From an uncultured Anaerolineae bacterium (lineage in GTDB: Bacteria; Chloroflexota; Anaerolineae; Aggregatilineales; UBA2796), in contig CALKXH010000120.1 in assembly GCA_938005675.1 (NCBI GenBank), positions 1 through 57,558 on the forward strand: a stretch of 57,558 nt of DNA. Direction: 5' to 3'. Position numbers and translations under genes: made by a program. The notes under the pieces were generated by a model. That model was given only the letters and a program-made list of their open reading frames with translations, ran no database searches and was not told the DNA's origin. Below are positions 46,474 to 54,898 of the stretch, piece by piece. Within the stretch, counting starts at the first letter, position 1. Every line of letters begins with the position of its first letter.

Positions 46474-46553
46474 GGTGTGCCTCCTAACACTACAGCGGCT
46501 TGTCTGAGATAAGCATACCAGAAAACGGGCAGAGCAGCCGACGAGCAGTTTGA

Positions 46554-47804
46554 CTAGCGCGGCGTCTGTACGCGGAAGTTGGTGAAGCGCGCCCGCGAGG
46601 TCTCGGCTCTGAACGTGCCCGCCGTGAGCAGAATGCCGTATTCGGGTTGCGCCTCAAGTTCCGTGCTGCGCACGCTGCCGACTTGCCTGCCATCCACGAA
46701 CAGGGTGAAGACGTTGCCGACGGCGCGCACGCGTAGCGTATGCCTCACTGAGGGATCAAAAGCGTTGATGCGCGTCTCACTGATCAAAGTTTTGACGACG
46801 TTCCCGCCGCGCTGAACCGTGAAGGTGAACTCGCCCGTGCCGCGCACCTCAAACAGGTAGAAGAAGGTATCATCACCTTGCTTGTAAGCGCGCACGCCCA
46901 CGCCATAGCTCCATTCTCGGCTGGGATTCGGCACGTCGTTGATCGCCTCAACGCTCACGTCGATGTCCTGCGGGAAGCGCCGAATCGACTGACTCCAGCT
47001 CAGGACGTTCGCCTTGAGGACATCGAAGACTAGCGAGTTATCCTCGATTCGCACGTCGCTGTTGCCGCTGCGACCCGTCCCCCAGTCGTTCGGGTTACTA
47101 TCGGGGAAAGTATCGCGCAAAAAAGCGCGTTGGCGGGCTATTTCATAGACGCTGATGCGGCGGAACTCAACTGTGTGGCTGCTGTTGCCCTCGTAAGTGC
47201 CAGCCATCACGCCGAAGTAGGTCTCGCGCTCAGGCGTGCTGGGCAGTGTGCTATCAGTGAATTGCCGAATCAGGCGGTTGTTCACGTAAAACGTGAACGT
47301 ATTGCCGCTCGCCAAGACGCGCAGCTGAATCGGGCGGGTGGGGTTGAAATTGGTCAGCCGTCCTCGCTCGATGTTATTGACGTACTGGGTCGCGTTGGGC
47401 GGGCGCACCGAAAACTCCCACGTGCCGTCGCCTGAGACGCCAAAATGGTAGAATGCTCCATTCAGACCGCGTCGGTTGGCGCGCAGCAGCACCCCCAAGT
47501 TCCAGTTGCCCTCGCGCTGCGGGTTGATCGGGCGCGCCTCAACTTCAATCTCGATATCCTCTGGCACTGTCAGGGCGGGCATCGCCCAGATGGCTCGCCC
47601 TTCGATATCCACTGCAAGTCTGACGGCGTCAGCAGTGACCTCTAAGGTGCCTGTGCTGGTGGCTTTCTCCCAACCGCTGTAGTTGCCGCCGAAAATCTCC
47701 TCAAAGAGCAGGCGGCGATTCTCCTGCGCACTGACTGGCAGCGCCCACAGACTCAGCAAGCCGAGCGCGAGCGCGATCAGGCACACACGATGCAAACTGC
47801 GCAT
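46554..47804 (-). CDS. Secreted protein with two LamG/DUF1080-like beta-sandwich domains
   Basis: 416 residues from ATG 47804 (GAGGAG nine nt upstream). Signal peptide 1-26 with cleavage after VSA. The rest is an internal duplication: residues ~35-215 and ~230-416 both have the pattern DxF-x-N/G-x-W...VEAxxxxxP-x-R-E-x-x-x-GVxxRA...FYxFxVxGxGxxxFxVxxG...T...R...VxGNxFxxFVxxRxV, typical of concanavalin-like LamG or 3-keto-disaccharide-hydrolase-type domains. Probably a surface carbohydrate-binding protein. Confidence 0.8.
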   Translation of the reverse strand: MRSLHRVCLIALALGLLSLWALPVSAQENRRLLFEEIFGGNYSGWEKATSTGTLEVTADAVRLAVDIEGRAIWAMPALTVPEDIEIEVEARPINPQREGNWNLGVLLRANRRGLNGAFYHFGVSGDGTWEFSVRPPNATQYVNNIERGRLTNFNPTRPIQLRVLASGNTFTFYVNNRLIRQFTDSTLPSTPERETYFGVMAGTYEGNSSHTVEFRRISVYEIARQRAFLRDTFPDSNPNDWGTGRSGNSDVRIEDNSLVFDVLKANVLSWSQSIRRFPQDIDVSVEAINDVPNPSREWSYGVGVRAYKQGDDTFFYLFEVRGTGEFTFTVQRGGNVVKTLISETRINAFDPSVRHTLRVRAVGNVFTLFVDGRQVGSVRSTELEAQPEYGILLTAGTFRAETSRARFTNFRVQTPR

Positions 47805-47873
47805 CAGACGTCTCTCCTCACTAGCACGGGCGGCTGCTCGGAGTCTTTTCGGCATTGCGCTCAGGCACGAGTC

Positions 47874-48014
47874 TCACTCCTGCGATGACTGATCGTCCGG
47901 GAAGCGCGGCGGTTGGCGGAAGTCTTGGCGCAGGCGCACCGCCGCCAGCAACAGACCGCTGAGGATGACGGCGATCACCAACATGTCGAAAAACTGCGGT
48001 GTCAAAAACTCCAT
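47874..48014 (-). CDS. Small single-pass membrane protein (46 residues)
   Basis: A 46-codon frame beginning at ATG 48014: MEFLTPQF, then one clear transmembrane helix (MLVIAVILSGLLLAAVRL, about 11-28), then a basic and acidic tail ending DQSSQE. Codon use fits the neighbours. The ribosome-binding site is weak (GGGCGGG very near the ATG). It sits between a terminator hairpin and promoter-like sequence upstream and the lectin-like gene 69 bp downstream on the same strand. Confidence 0.55.
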   Translation of the reverse strand: MEFLTPQFFDMLVIAVILSGLLLAAVRLRQDFRQPPRFPDDQSSQE

Positions 48015-48053
48015 ACCCGCCCGAACAGACTAAAAAGCTGGCGTTCAGAGCAG

Positions 48054-48082
48054 ATCGTAGCCCAAACCGAGCGCGGAAACAA
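48054..48082 (-). promoter_or_regulatory. Possible promoter of the small membrane protein/lectin-like unit
   Basis: On the minus strand TTGTTT (rc of 48077-48082), 17-bp spacer, TACGAT (rc of 48054-48059, preceded by GC). It directly follows the hairpin that ends the BON gene. Confidence 0.45.
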
Positions 48083-48122
48083 ACTCAGGCTGCCTGCATA
48101 GCGCTACGGCATCCAGGCAGCC
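48077..48122 (-). terminator. Terminator-like hairpin after the BON gene
   Basis: On the minus strand GGCTGCCTG (rc of 48114-48122) pairs with CAGGCAGCC (rc of 48088-48096), 17-nt loop, followed by TGAGTTTGTTT. It begins 4 bp after the BON-gene stop. Confidence 0.65.
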
Positions 48123-48126
48123 AAGC

Positions 48127-48570
48127 TCAGCCGACGGCGGGCTGCGCTTGCGGGCTGCTCAGCTGGGCGCGCGCAAGGCGGACGCCTGCTACAGCGCGCA
48201 CTTGCTCCAGCAGCGTCTCGGTGCTCATGCCTTCGGGCAGTCTGCCCGTCAGCGCCACAGCGCCGTAGTGAACCGTGGCGTAAACGCCATAGGGCAAAAG
48301 CTTCCCGATGGCGAAGCGGACTTGCTCATCGTCGTAGAGTTCGCTCACATCCACGCTCTGCACCCCGGCGATGTGCGGCACGCGCTCTGCCAGCAGGTGG
48401 CGCTCTTGAGGGGTGCGCACATTGCCCATGAACTTCACTTGCCCGCGCAGCGAGGCGAAGGTGAAGAAAGCGCGAGAGGTGCGCAGCGGCGGATAGCTGC
48501 GAATCAGGTCGGCAATGGACTCTTCGATGTCTTCGTCAGGGCGATGCGGTGTATTGGGTTGGTTAGCCAT
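48127..48570 (-). CDS. BON-domain protein
   Basis: 147 residues from ATG 48570 (AAAGG upstream). Two BON-like units are visible: about 30-90 (LRGQVKFMGNVRTPQERHLLAERVPHIAGVQSVDVSEL) and about 95-140 (VHYGAVALTGRLPEGMSTETLLEQVRAVAGV), with the characteristic V-x-L-x-G ... V/I-x-G-V pattern. BON domains bind membranes or hydrophobic ligands in osmoprotection and secretion. There is no signal peptide, so it is cytoplasmic. It is divergent from the Mo-protein gene. Confidence 0.8.
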   Translation of the reverse strand: MANQPNTPHRPDEDIEESIADLIRSYPPLRTSRAFFTFASLRGQVKFMGNVRTPQERHLLAERVPHIAGVQSVDVSELYDDEQVRFAIGKLLPYGVYATVHYGAVALTGRLPEGMSTETLLEQVRAVAGVRLARAQLSSPQAQPAVG

Positions 48571-48650
48571 GCTCAAAATACCTTTCGCGTGCAGAGAGTT
48601 CTATGCCGCTTCAAGCCAACCTTCAAGGCGGCACAAAATGGGTTATGCTT

Positions 48651-48679
48651 ATTGTACACGCGATCAAAAAAGGTTGCAG
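48651..48679 (-). promoter_or_regulatory. Possible promoter of the BON gene
   Basis: On the minus strand CTGCAA (rc of 48674-48679), 17-bp spacer, TACAAT (rc of 48651-48656, 5/6). The -35 is weak. Confidence 0.4.
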
Positions 48680-48715
48680 TGTCTTATCGTCAAGCCAGAG
48701 TTGTGAGGATTGATC

Positions 48716-49816
48716 ATGTCTCAGCCCCCTGAGCGCCTGTCGCGGCGCGCTTTTCTTATTGCCATCACGGGTTCGGCGCTGGCTGCCGCTTGCCGACCCG
48801 CCGAACGCCTCGTGCCGACTGTCTACGCGCCTGAGGCGGTCTCCAGCCCGCTCACGCACACCCCGCCGCCCGCTCAAACGTCCGCTGCCGCGCTCGACCC
48901 TGTTTTCGGGATGCTCACTTACGATAAGCCGATCCTGACCGACGTCGCCGATTTGTACATCACGCAATACGACTATAGCAACACGCCCCAAGTCGACCCG
49001 CAGAGCTGGTCGCTGCAGGTCGACGGCTTGGTCGAGTCGCCGCTGACCTTCACGCTTGACGAATTGCGCGCCATGCCCGCCGTCACCGATGTGCGCGTCC
49101 TAGAGTGCATCTCCAACCCGACGGGCGGCAACTTGATCGGCAACTTGACGTGGCGCGGCGTGCTGTTCAGCGAGATTGTGGCGCGCGTGCAGCCCAAACC
49201 AGAGGCAACGCACGTCAAATTCGAGGCGGCAGACCGCTACACCACTTCGGTCACCACTGAATGGATGCTGCAGCCGCAGACCATGCTCGCCTACGAGATG
49301 AACGGCGAGCCGCTGACTGTGGCACACGGCTTTCCGCTGCGTGTTCATATCCCCGGTCTGTATGGGCAGAAGATGCCGCGTTGGCTCACGCGCATCGAGT
49401 TCATCGATTACGACTTCAGGGGCTATTGGGAGTCGCGCGGGTGGTCGAACGTGGCGGCGATGCGCACTAAGTCCATCATCCACCTGCCCGCCGAGAACGC
49501 GCAGTTCGGCGCGGGCGCGCCGATTGTGCTGCAGGGCGTGGCAGTGGCAGGCACGCGGCGCATCCTCAGCGTGGAGGTGCAAGTTGACGACGGCGAGTGG
49601 ATGCCCGCCAGCCTCGTGCCGAGCGGCGACACGCCCATGGCGTGGACGCAGTGGCATTTCACTTGGACGTTCCCCGCGCCCGCCCTCTACCGCATCGGCG
49701 TGCGCGCCACCGATGAGACCGGCTTCGTGCAGCAGGCGGAGGCGCGCGGGCTCTTCGGCGGCGCCTTCCCCAACGGCACGGATGCCATCCATCGCCGCGC
49801 CATGCGCGCCATCTGA
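48716..49816 (+). CDS. Tat-exported sulfite-oxidase-family molybdopterin protein
   Basis: 366 residues from ATG 48716 (GAGG nine nt upstream). A twin-arginine signal SRRAFLIAITGSALAAAC is followed by Cys26, so the mature protein may be a lipoprotein. The sulfite-oxidase Mo domain is at ~70-250 with the Mo-ligand Cys131 (VLECISNPTGG), HGFPLRVHIPGLYG and KMPRWLTRIEF; an Ig-like dimerisation domain follows (~270-350, ILSVEVQVDDGEW). Family members oxidise sulfite or reduce methionine sulfoxide, chlorate or similar oxo-compounds. It is 9 bp upstream of a membrane pentaheme cytochrome, its probable electron partner. Confidence 0.9.
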   Translation: MSQPPERLSRRAFLIAITGSALAAACRPAERLVPTVYAPEAVSSPLTHTPPPAQTSAAALDPVFGMLTYDKPILTDVADLYITQYDYSNTPQVDPQSWSLQVDGLVESPLTFTLDELRAMPAVTDVRVLECISNPTGGNLIGNLTWRGVLFSEIVARVQPKPEATHVKFEAADRYTTSVTTEWMLQPQTMLAYEMNGEPLTVAHGFPLRVHIPGLYGQKMPRWLTRIEFIDYDFRGYWESRGWSNVAAMRTKSIIHLPAENAQFGAGAPIVLQGVAVAGTRRILSVEVQVDDGEWMPASLVPSGDTPMAWTQWHFTWTFPAPALYRIGVRATDETGFVQQAEARGLFGGAFPNGTDAIHRRAMRAI

Positions 49817-49825
49817 GGGCAAGCC

Positions 49826-50593
49826 ATGATGAACTCGACTCAGCCGCGTCGCAAACGCGGGCTCGTTTACCTCTTGGCGGGCTGCTTCGCGCTCTTGGCG
49901 CTAGGCAGCCTGAGCTTCGCCGTCGCCACTGCCCTCGAAGAACACGATCCGTTCTGCATCAGCTGTCATACCGCCCCTGAGATCACCTACTACAATCGCG
50001 CCTACTACGCCCTCGATCATCCCGACGAGCCGATCCCTGACCTCTCCACGCTGCACTACCGCGCCGCCCAAGCCGCCGACTCCGCGCCCTTCAAGTGCAT
50101 CGATTGTCATCGCGGCGATGGCAGCCTGCCGCATCGCCTCACGACCGTCGCCTTGGGCGCTTACGACGCGCTGATCTACCTCTTAGGGCAAGACGATCCG
50201 ACCATCGAGAAGCAAGGCACCAAAACAGGTTGGTTAGCCAATGCCTCCTGCGCGACGTGCCACGCCGAGACACTCCTCAGGCTTGACGGCATCAACAATC
50301 ACTTCCACACTTACTTGCCACAAGCAAAAGAGGCTTTTTCGCGCAGCGGCGCGCTGACCATCGGCGCGGGTTTGCAGCAAGCTTTGAGCGAGAGCGGCGA
50401 TCCGCCGCCCGCCGACCTTGAGAGCATCGCCGTGCAGTTGCTCTGCTCGGATTGCCATCAGGCGCACAAGGCGCAGCCGCTCGCCGCCGATCTGTTCTTC
50501 ATGGATAGCGCCTTGCGCAACACGGCTTGTGTAGCCTGTCACATGGTAGCAAAAGCCGGTCCGCAAGATGTCCGTGAGCTGAGCGGGCAGTGA
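49826..50593 (+). CDS. Membrane-anchored pentaheme cytochrome c (NapC/NirT-like role)
   Basis: 255 residues. A single N-terminal membrane anchor (about 13-37, LVYLLAGCFALLALGSLSFAVA) precedes five CxxCH heme sites at 44-48, 91-95, 142-146, 207-211 and 235-239. The layout resembles NapC/NirT/NrfH quinol dehydrogenases extended by one heme, though the spacing is unlike the classical four-heme NapC. With the upstream Mo-protein it would carry electrons between the quinone pool and an exported oxidoreductase. The direction of flow cannot be read from sequence. Confidence 0.88.
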   Translation: MMNSTQPRRKRGLVYLLAGCFALLALGSLSFAVATALEEHDPFCISCHTAPEITYYNRAYYALDHPDEPIPDLSTLHYRAAQAADSAPFKCIDCHRGDGSLPHRLTTVALGAYDALIYLLGQDDPTIEKQGTKTGWLANASCATCHAETLLRLDGINNHFHTYLPQAKEAFSRSGALTIGAGLQQALSESGDPPPADLESIAVQLLCSDCHQAHKAQPLAADLFFMDSALRNTACVACHMVAKAGPQDVRELSGQ

Positions 50594-50847
50594 TCGGTTG
50601 AGCGAGGCTGTTCAGCGAAAATGTTCGCAATATGCGTCGGCTTGGCGGGCACACGCTGTCTTCGAGCGCGATCGGGGCAACCACACAGCGTCAGAGCGCC
50701 TGCTGCCCATGAGCGCGAGATGATCGAGGCTTCCCTTCGAAGCAACGGCTGCCAATGTCCTGAGCGCAGGTAGGGCTGTTGCAGCGGGGCGGGCTCTGCT
50801 AGAATGGGCGCGATCTCAGAAAGCTGATCTCTTAGAAAGGGCTTGCC
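50594..50847. other. 254-bp gap before the nitrilase gene
   Basis: No gene is supported. Near its end TTGCAG (50779-50784) and TAGAAT (50800-50805, preceded by GC) form a weak promoter with a short 15-bp spacer for the nitrilase gene. No terminator hairpin for the cytochrome gene is evident. Confidence 0.45.
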
Positions 50848-51636
50848 ATGCCTGCATTCACAGTCTGTGTGGCACAGATGAACATCAAAGATGGCGATCC
50901 GCGCAAGAATTGGGCGACCATGCAGGCGCTCACGGAAGAGTCGGCGCGGCGCGGCGCGGAGCTGGTCGTCTTCCCGGAGCTGTGGGATAACGGCTACCAG
51001 CTGGAGCGGGCGAAAGAGGTGGCGAGTCCGTTGGCGAGCGGGCTGTTCGCGCAAGTGGCAGCCCTCTCACGGACTCAGCGGCTGTTCATCCTCGGCTCAA
51101 TGTTGGAGAAGCGGGGTGTGGGCGTCTACAACAGCATGGCGGTCTTCTCGCCGCAGGCGGGCGTGCTGGGCGTCTACCGCAAGGTGCATCTGTTCGAGCC
51201 GATGGGCGAAGGGCAGTATCTCACGGCGGGCGAGGCGCCCTTGAGCGTCGACTTGCCATGGGGGACGCTCGGCTGCGCCATCTGCTACGATCTGCGCTTC
51301 CCGGAGCTGTTTCGGCGTTACTTCATCGATGGCGCCAAGCTGATCGTCGTGCCAGCTGAGTGGCCCCACGAGCGTATCGAGCATTGGCGGACGCTCCTGC
51401 GGGCGCGCGCCATCGAGAATCAGGCGTTCGTGATCGGCTGCAATCGGGTCGGCGAGTACAACGGCACGCGCTTCGGCGGTCACTCGCTGATCGTCGATCC
51501 GTGGGGCGAGCTGGTCGCCGAGGCGGGCGAGGGCGAGATGCTGCTGACCGTGCGCATCAACACCGACGTGGTCGGCGAGGTGCAGAGTCGGCTGCCAGTG
51601 CTGAACGACCGTCGTCCGAATATCTATGGCATCTAG
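50848..51636 (+). CDS. Carbon-nitrogen hydrolase (nitrilase superfamily)
   Basis: 262 residues with the catalytic triad of the superfamily: Glu44 (VFPELWDNGY), Lys112 (YRKVHLF) and Cys146 (AICYDLRFPE). The NRVGEYNGTRFGGHSLIVDPWGE segment and short length favour an omega-amidase/YafV-like amidase or a related small-amide hydrolase over a true nitrilase. Its end overlaps the start of the glycosyltransferase gene by 11 bp. Confidence 0.92.
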   Translation: MPAFTVCVAQMNIKDGDPRKNWATMQALTEESARRGAELVVFPELWDNGYQLERAKEVASPLASGLFAQVAALSRTQRLFILGSMLEKRGVGVYNSMAVFSPQAGVLGVYRKVHLFEPMGEGQYLTAGEAPLSVDLPWGTLGCAICYDLRFPELFRRYFIDGAKLIVVPAEWPHERIEHWRTLLRARAIENQAFVIGCNRVGEYNGTRFGGHSLIVDPWGELVAEAGEGEMLLTVRINTDVVGEVQSRLPVLNDRRPNIYGI

Positions 51637-53782
51637 GGCATTCGGGCGGGCTGCCCGTTCGCCCGATCTGATCGCGGCGCTGATCGGGGCGTGGTTTTTC
51701 GTCATGGCGCTGAGCTATGCGCATGGCGTGCCGCTGGGCGAGCCGCCCGACGAAGTGCCGCACTTTCTGTACGTCCACTATCTGCTGCAAGAGGGCTTGC
51801 CCGTCATCGAGGATAGGGCGACGGTCTTTGAGCGAGGCGATACGCAGCGCGGGCATACGCCGCTCTACTACCTGATCGGGGCGCTGCTGATCGCCGACAC
51901 CCAGCGGAGCGACTTCGCCGAGTACATGGCGCACAATCCCTTCGCCTCGATTGGGATGGTCAGCCACGCCAATCAGAACATCCACTTGCATCGGCTGCGC
52001 TACAGCGGCGATTCGGCGGTGGCTTTTTGGCGGCTGCGCCTGTATAGCCTCGTCTTAGCCTGCGGGACGCTCTGGCTGACCTATCTGACGGGCAAGCGGC
52101 TGTTCGGGGCGTCGGTCGGCTTGGCGGCGATGCTGCTGTTGGCGCACATCCCGACCTTCATCCACATCAGCGGCAGCATCAACGACGATAACATGGTCAC
52201 GCTGATGAGCGCGCTGTGCGTGTATTTATGCGCACGCGCCCTGACGGGCGATCACAGCTCTCGCAATGCGCTGTTAGCGGGCTTGAGCGCGGGGGCAGGC
52301 TTCCTCAGCAAGCAGAGCGGCATTGCGCTGTTCGGTTACCTCGCCCTGACGGCGCTCTTGGCGCTACTGTGGCGGCGCTGGAGGTGGCGCTTCGCCTTGC
52401 GTTGGGCGGCGCTGGCTTTCGGGGCGGCGTTGCTGGTCACGAGCTGGTGGTTCGTGCGCAACGTGATGCTTTACGGCGATCTGCTGGCAGCAGAGGCGAT
52501 TTTCGGCTTGTGGGGGCGCGGCAGCCGTCCGCTCTTGCTGGAGGAATTCGAGGGGACGTGGGTCTCGTTCTGGATGATCCTCGGCTACATGAACGTTCGG
52601 GGCGCGGAGTGGCTGTTCGTCTACGTCGTCCCTCTGACGGCGGTCGGAGTCCTCGCCTTGCTATGGCAGGTGGCGCGCCACAGAGCCAGTCGGTTGCCCG
52701 CGCTGTTTTTGGCGGGCTGCTTCCTCAGCTTGAACGCGGCGATGTTCGTGGTGATGTTGCGGGTGGCGTCGGGGCAGGGTCGCCTGTACTTTCCGATAGC
52801 GGGCGTCTTCGCGCTCTTGCTGATGGTCGGTTGGCGGGCGCTGATCGGCAAATTCGCGCCGCTGGTAGTAGCTCCGTTGGCGGCGGCGGCGCTGATCGCG
52901 CCTTTCACGTACTTGCCGCGCGCCTACGCTCCCCTTGAGGTGATCGAGTCCGTGCCTGAGGGGGCGATTCGGCTGGATGTGCGCGCCGAGACTCTCACTT
53001 TGCACGCCTACACGCTCGATCAGCTCTTCATTGGGCAAGGCGAGCCGATGCGCCTGAGCGTGTATTTCTCCGGCAGGCACGCCGAGAACGCGCATTTCTA
53101 CGCCATCGCGCTCAATCCGCGCACGTTGGAGGGCATCGGCGTGGTGGATACCTACTTGGGCATGGCGCCGACCGACTCGCTCGATCCGGATGCGCTCTAT
53201 CGCGCGCGGCTGAGCATCCCCATGCGCGCCGACCTGCCGCCTGAGCCGCCAATGCAAGTTCGCCTGCAATTCGGCTGGCGCGTCCCGCGCACAGAGCGCA
53301 CGTTGCCCTTGACGACGGCTGAAGGCGCGCCGTTGGAGAGCCTCGTGGTGGATGGCGCGGTCTTGGTCGATGCGCGCTGGGCGTCGCCGCCCGTCGAGCG
53401 CGCCGTCGATGTCCGCTTCGGCGAGGCGCTGCGCTTGATCGGCTACACGCTGAGCGATCCGACCTTGCGCGGCGGCGCCGAGCTCGCCGTGACGCTCAGC
53501 TGGGAGGCGCTTGCGCCGCCTGAGGGCGATTATCGGCTCGCCTTCGGCGTGCTGGATGAGCGCGGTCGGATCGTGGCACAGGCGGATGGTCCGCCCGACG
53601 GCTTGCCGACGTCGGTGTGGCGGCGCGGGCTGCGCTTCGCCGAGACGCGCCGTTTGAGATTGCCCGCCGAGCTGCCGCGCGGAGACTATCGGCTCTTCAT
53701 CGGCTGGTACGATGCCCAAGACGTCCGTTTGCCCCTGCCAAGCGGCGAGACGCTCTTCTTTGTGCCGCTGCGCGCCGAATGA
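51626..53782 (+). CDS. GT-C (GT39/ArnT-like) glycosyltransferase, membrane
   Basis: 718 residues with about ten membrane helices in the first ~430. The first extracellular loop begins GEPPDEVPHFLYVHYLL, with the catalytic acidic pair Asp42-Glu43 typical of GT39/GT83 polyprenyl-phosphate-sugar-dependent enzymes, and later INDDNMV. The last ~280 residues are an exported beta-rich domain (RAETLTLHAYTLDQLFIGQGEPMRLSVYF..., then GYTLSDPTLRGGAELAVTLSWEA) that appears internally duplicated. Target unknown. Confidence 0.87.
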   Translation: MASRAFGRAARSPDLIAALIGAWFFVMALSYAHGVPLGEPPDEVPHFLYVHYLLQEGLPVIEDRATVFERGDTQRGHTPLYYLIGALLIADTQRSDFAEYMAHNPFASIGMVSHANQNIHLHRLRYSGDSAVAFWRLRLYSLVLACGTLWLTYLTGKRLFGASVGLAAMLLLAHIPTFIHISGSINDDNMVTLMSALCVYLCARALTGDHSSRNALLAGLSAGAGFLSKQSGIALFGYLALTALLALLWRRWRWRFALRWAALAFGAALLVTSWWFVRNVMLYGDLLAAEAIFGLWGRGSRPLLLEEFEGTWVSFWMILGYMNVRGAEWLFVYVVPLTAVGVLALLWQVARHRASRLPALFLAGCFLSLNAAMFVVMLRVASGQGRLYFPIAGVFALLLMVGWRALIGKFAPLVVAPLAAAALIAPFTYLPRAYAPLEVIESVPEGAIRLDVRAETLTLHAYTLDQLFIGQGEPMRLSVYFSGRHAENAHFYAIALNPRTLEGIGVVDTYLGMAPTDSLDPDALYRARLSIPMRADLPPEPPMQVRLQFGWRVPRTERTLPLTTAEGAPLESLVVDGAVLVDARWASPPVERAVDVRFGEALRLIGYTLSDPTLRGGAELAVTLSWEALAPPEGDYRLAFGVLDERGRIVAQADGPPDGLPTSVWRRGLRFAETRRLRLPAELPRGDYRLFIGWYDAQDVRLPLPSGETLFFVPLRAE

Positions 53783-53783
53783 C

Positions 53784-53791
53784 GCTATAAT
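53784..53791 (+). promoter_or_regulatory. -10 element (GC-TATAAT) of the downstream gene
   Basis: GCTATAAT abuts the stop of the glycosyltransferase gene. The predicted start near 53798 excludes the ATG at 53794 as a translation start of a leadered transcript and supports ATG 53842. Confidence 0.55.
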
Positions 53792-53841
53792 CCATGCAGC
53801 AATTCGAAGCGGTCAATTCGAAGGTCAGCGAGTCGGTCAGC

Positions 53842-54345
53842 ATGTCTGAGTGGATTTTGACGCCTGAAGTCGCCAATTTTGTGGATAATGCGCGTCGTTT
53901 CTGCGAGTTCTGCGAGGAGTCGCACACCTACGAGCTGGGCGAGCGGCTGCTGCGCGGCGCGATTCTAGTGGCGAATTTGTACAGCGCGGGCTTGTTCCTG
54001 CCTGAGCAAGCGCCGCCCGAAGAGCCCGTTCAGCCGCACATCGATGAATTGACGGACTTCCCCGGCTTCGACGAATTGACGCTCTTCTGGCAGGTGCAAG
54101 ATGCCCACGAATGGAGCGCGCCGGTAGTCAGCTCGCTCTCGGAGGCGCTTGTGGGCATGTACCGCGACGTCAAACGCGCCCTAGTCATCTTTGATGAGGG
54201 CTACGCCACGGGCGACACGCTCCTGATGCATCAGGCGGCGTGGGATTGGCAGCATCACATGGAGCGCTCATGGGGCAATTGGGCTGTGGATGCGCTACGT
54301 GGCTTGCACAGCGCCATGAACAAGCTACACAGCGGTCAGGTTTAG
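53842..54345 (+). CDS. Helical protein resembling DUF5063
   Basis: 167 residues from ATG 53842 (MSEWILTPEVANFVDNARRFCEFCEE...); the frame can be extended to ATG 53794, but a TATAAT lies only 2 bp before that. It is all-alpha, rich in Trp and acidic residues, with the RFCEFCEE and LLRGAILVANLY stretches reminiscent of DUF5063 proteins, whose role is unknown. It ends 4 bp inside the convergent gene. Confidence 0.75.
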   Translation: MSEWILTPEVANFVDNARRFCEFCEESHTYELGERLLRGAILVANLYSAGLFLPEQAPPEEPVQPHIDELTDFPGFDELTLFWQVQDAHEWSAPVVSSLSEALVGMYRDVKRALVIFDEGYATGDTLLMHQAAWDWQHHMERSWGNWAVDALRGLHSAMNKLHSGQV

Positions 54346-54725
54346 CGCAGGCTCAGCAGCGACTGGGCGTGCCTGAACGCCTCATCAAAAGTGCGGACGA
54401 CGATCACATCTCGCGCGCTTGGGGGCGCTATGTGTCTGAGCAAGCTCGCCAGCGTCTCAGAGAAAATCCCTTGTGTGATGCCGATGATGCGCGTTTGGCG
54501 TGGGTGGACCCAGCGGTTGATCTCCCTTGCTACGAACAGCATCTGAGAAGGGGGATTATTCAGTTGAGTAGTATCGAAGAGCAAGATCACCTCATGCGGC
54601 ACGGAGTCGATCAAGTCGTAGGTGCGTCGTGCAACGGCTACCACCTCGCTGACCATCAACGGGCTGACCAAACATTCATGGATGATCAGCTTGTGATCGT
54701 CCAACCACGCGGCGCTTGCGGGCAT
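54342..54725 (-). CDS. STAS/SpoIIAA-like small protein, unknown function
   Basis: 127 residues with alternating strands and helices: KLIIHECLVSPLM, HEVILLFDTTQLNNPP, RQTRIIGITQG, and RDVIVVRTFDEAFRHAQSLL. The order and the central LLFDTT strand resemble STAS/SpoIIAA-like folds that act as small regulatory or lipid-binding modules. GAGGG lies six nt before the ATG, and a plausible promoter is at 54764-54792. Convergent 4-bp overlap with its neighbour. Confidence 0.72.
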   Translation of the reverse strand: MPASAAWLDDHKLIIHECLVSPLMVSEVVAVARRTYDLIDSVPHEVILLFDTTQLNNPPSQMLFVAREINRWVHPRQTRIIGITQGIFSETLASLLRHIAPPSARDVIVVRTFDEAFRHAQSLLSLR

Positions 54726-54763
54726 AGGTTTCCCTCATCCTGATGAACTCATCAATATGTGCC

Positions 54764-54792
54764 TTTTAACATGAAATTAAATAGTTCGTCAA
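54764..54792 (-). promoter_or_regulatory. Possible promoter of the STAS-like gene
   Basis: On the minus strand TTGACG (rc of 54787-54792, 5/6), 17-bp AT-rich spacer, TTAAAA (rc of 54764-54769). The -10 is weak but the region is the most AT-rich of the window. Confidence 0.5.
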
Positions 54793-54855
54793 GCGGTCTA
54801 GGGCAAAAACTAGTCAGCTGGTTTGGTTATCCCCTAGCCCGCTCGCCCCAAATGG

Positions 54856-54863
54856 GCTATACT
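54856..54863 (+). promoter_or_regulatory. Candidate -10 (GC-TATACT) of uvrB
   Basis: GCTATACT lies 35 bp before the uvrB ATG. GCGAGGGAG directly before the ATG gives a ribosome-binding site. No SOS/LexA-type box of a known kind was recognised. Confidence 0.5.
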
Positions 54864-54898
54864 AGAACAACCGTTCAAGAAAAAGCGAGGGAGCGCCC

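Noticed and set aside
50621-50773. A 50-codon plus-strand frame (ATG 50621) in the gap before the nitrilase gene.
   Set aside because: No ribosome-binding site, an implausible Arg/Cys-rich composition, and a promoter-like sequence just after it; unlike the hoxW-hypF frame nothing supports translation.
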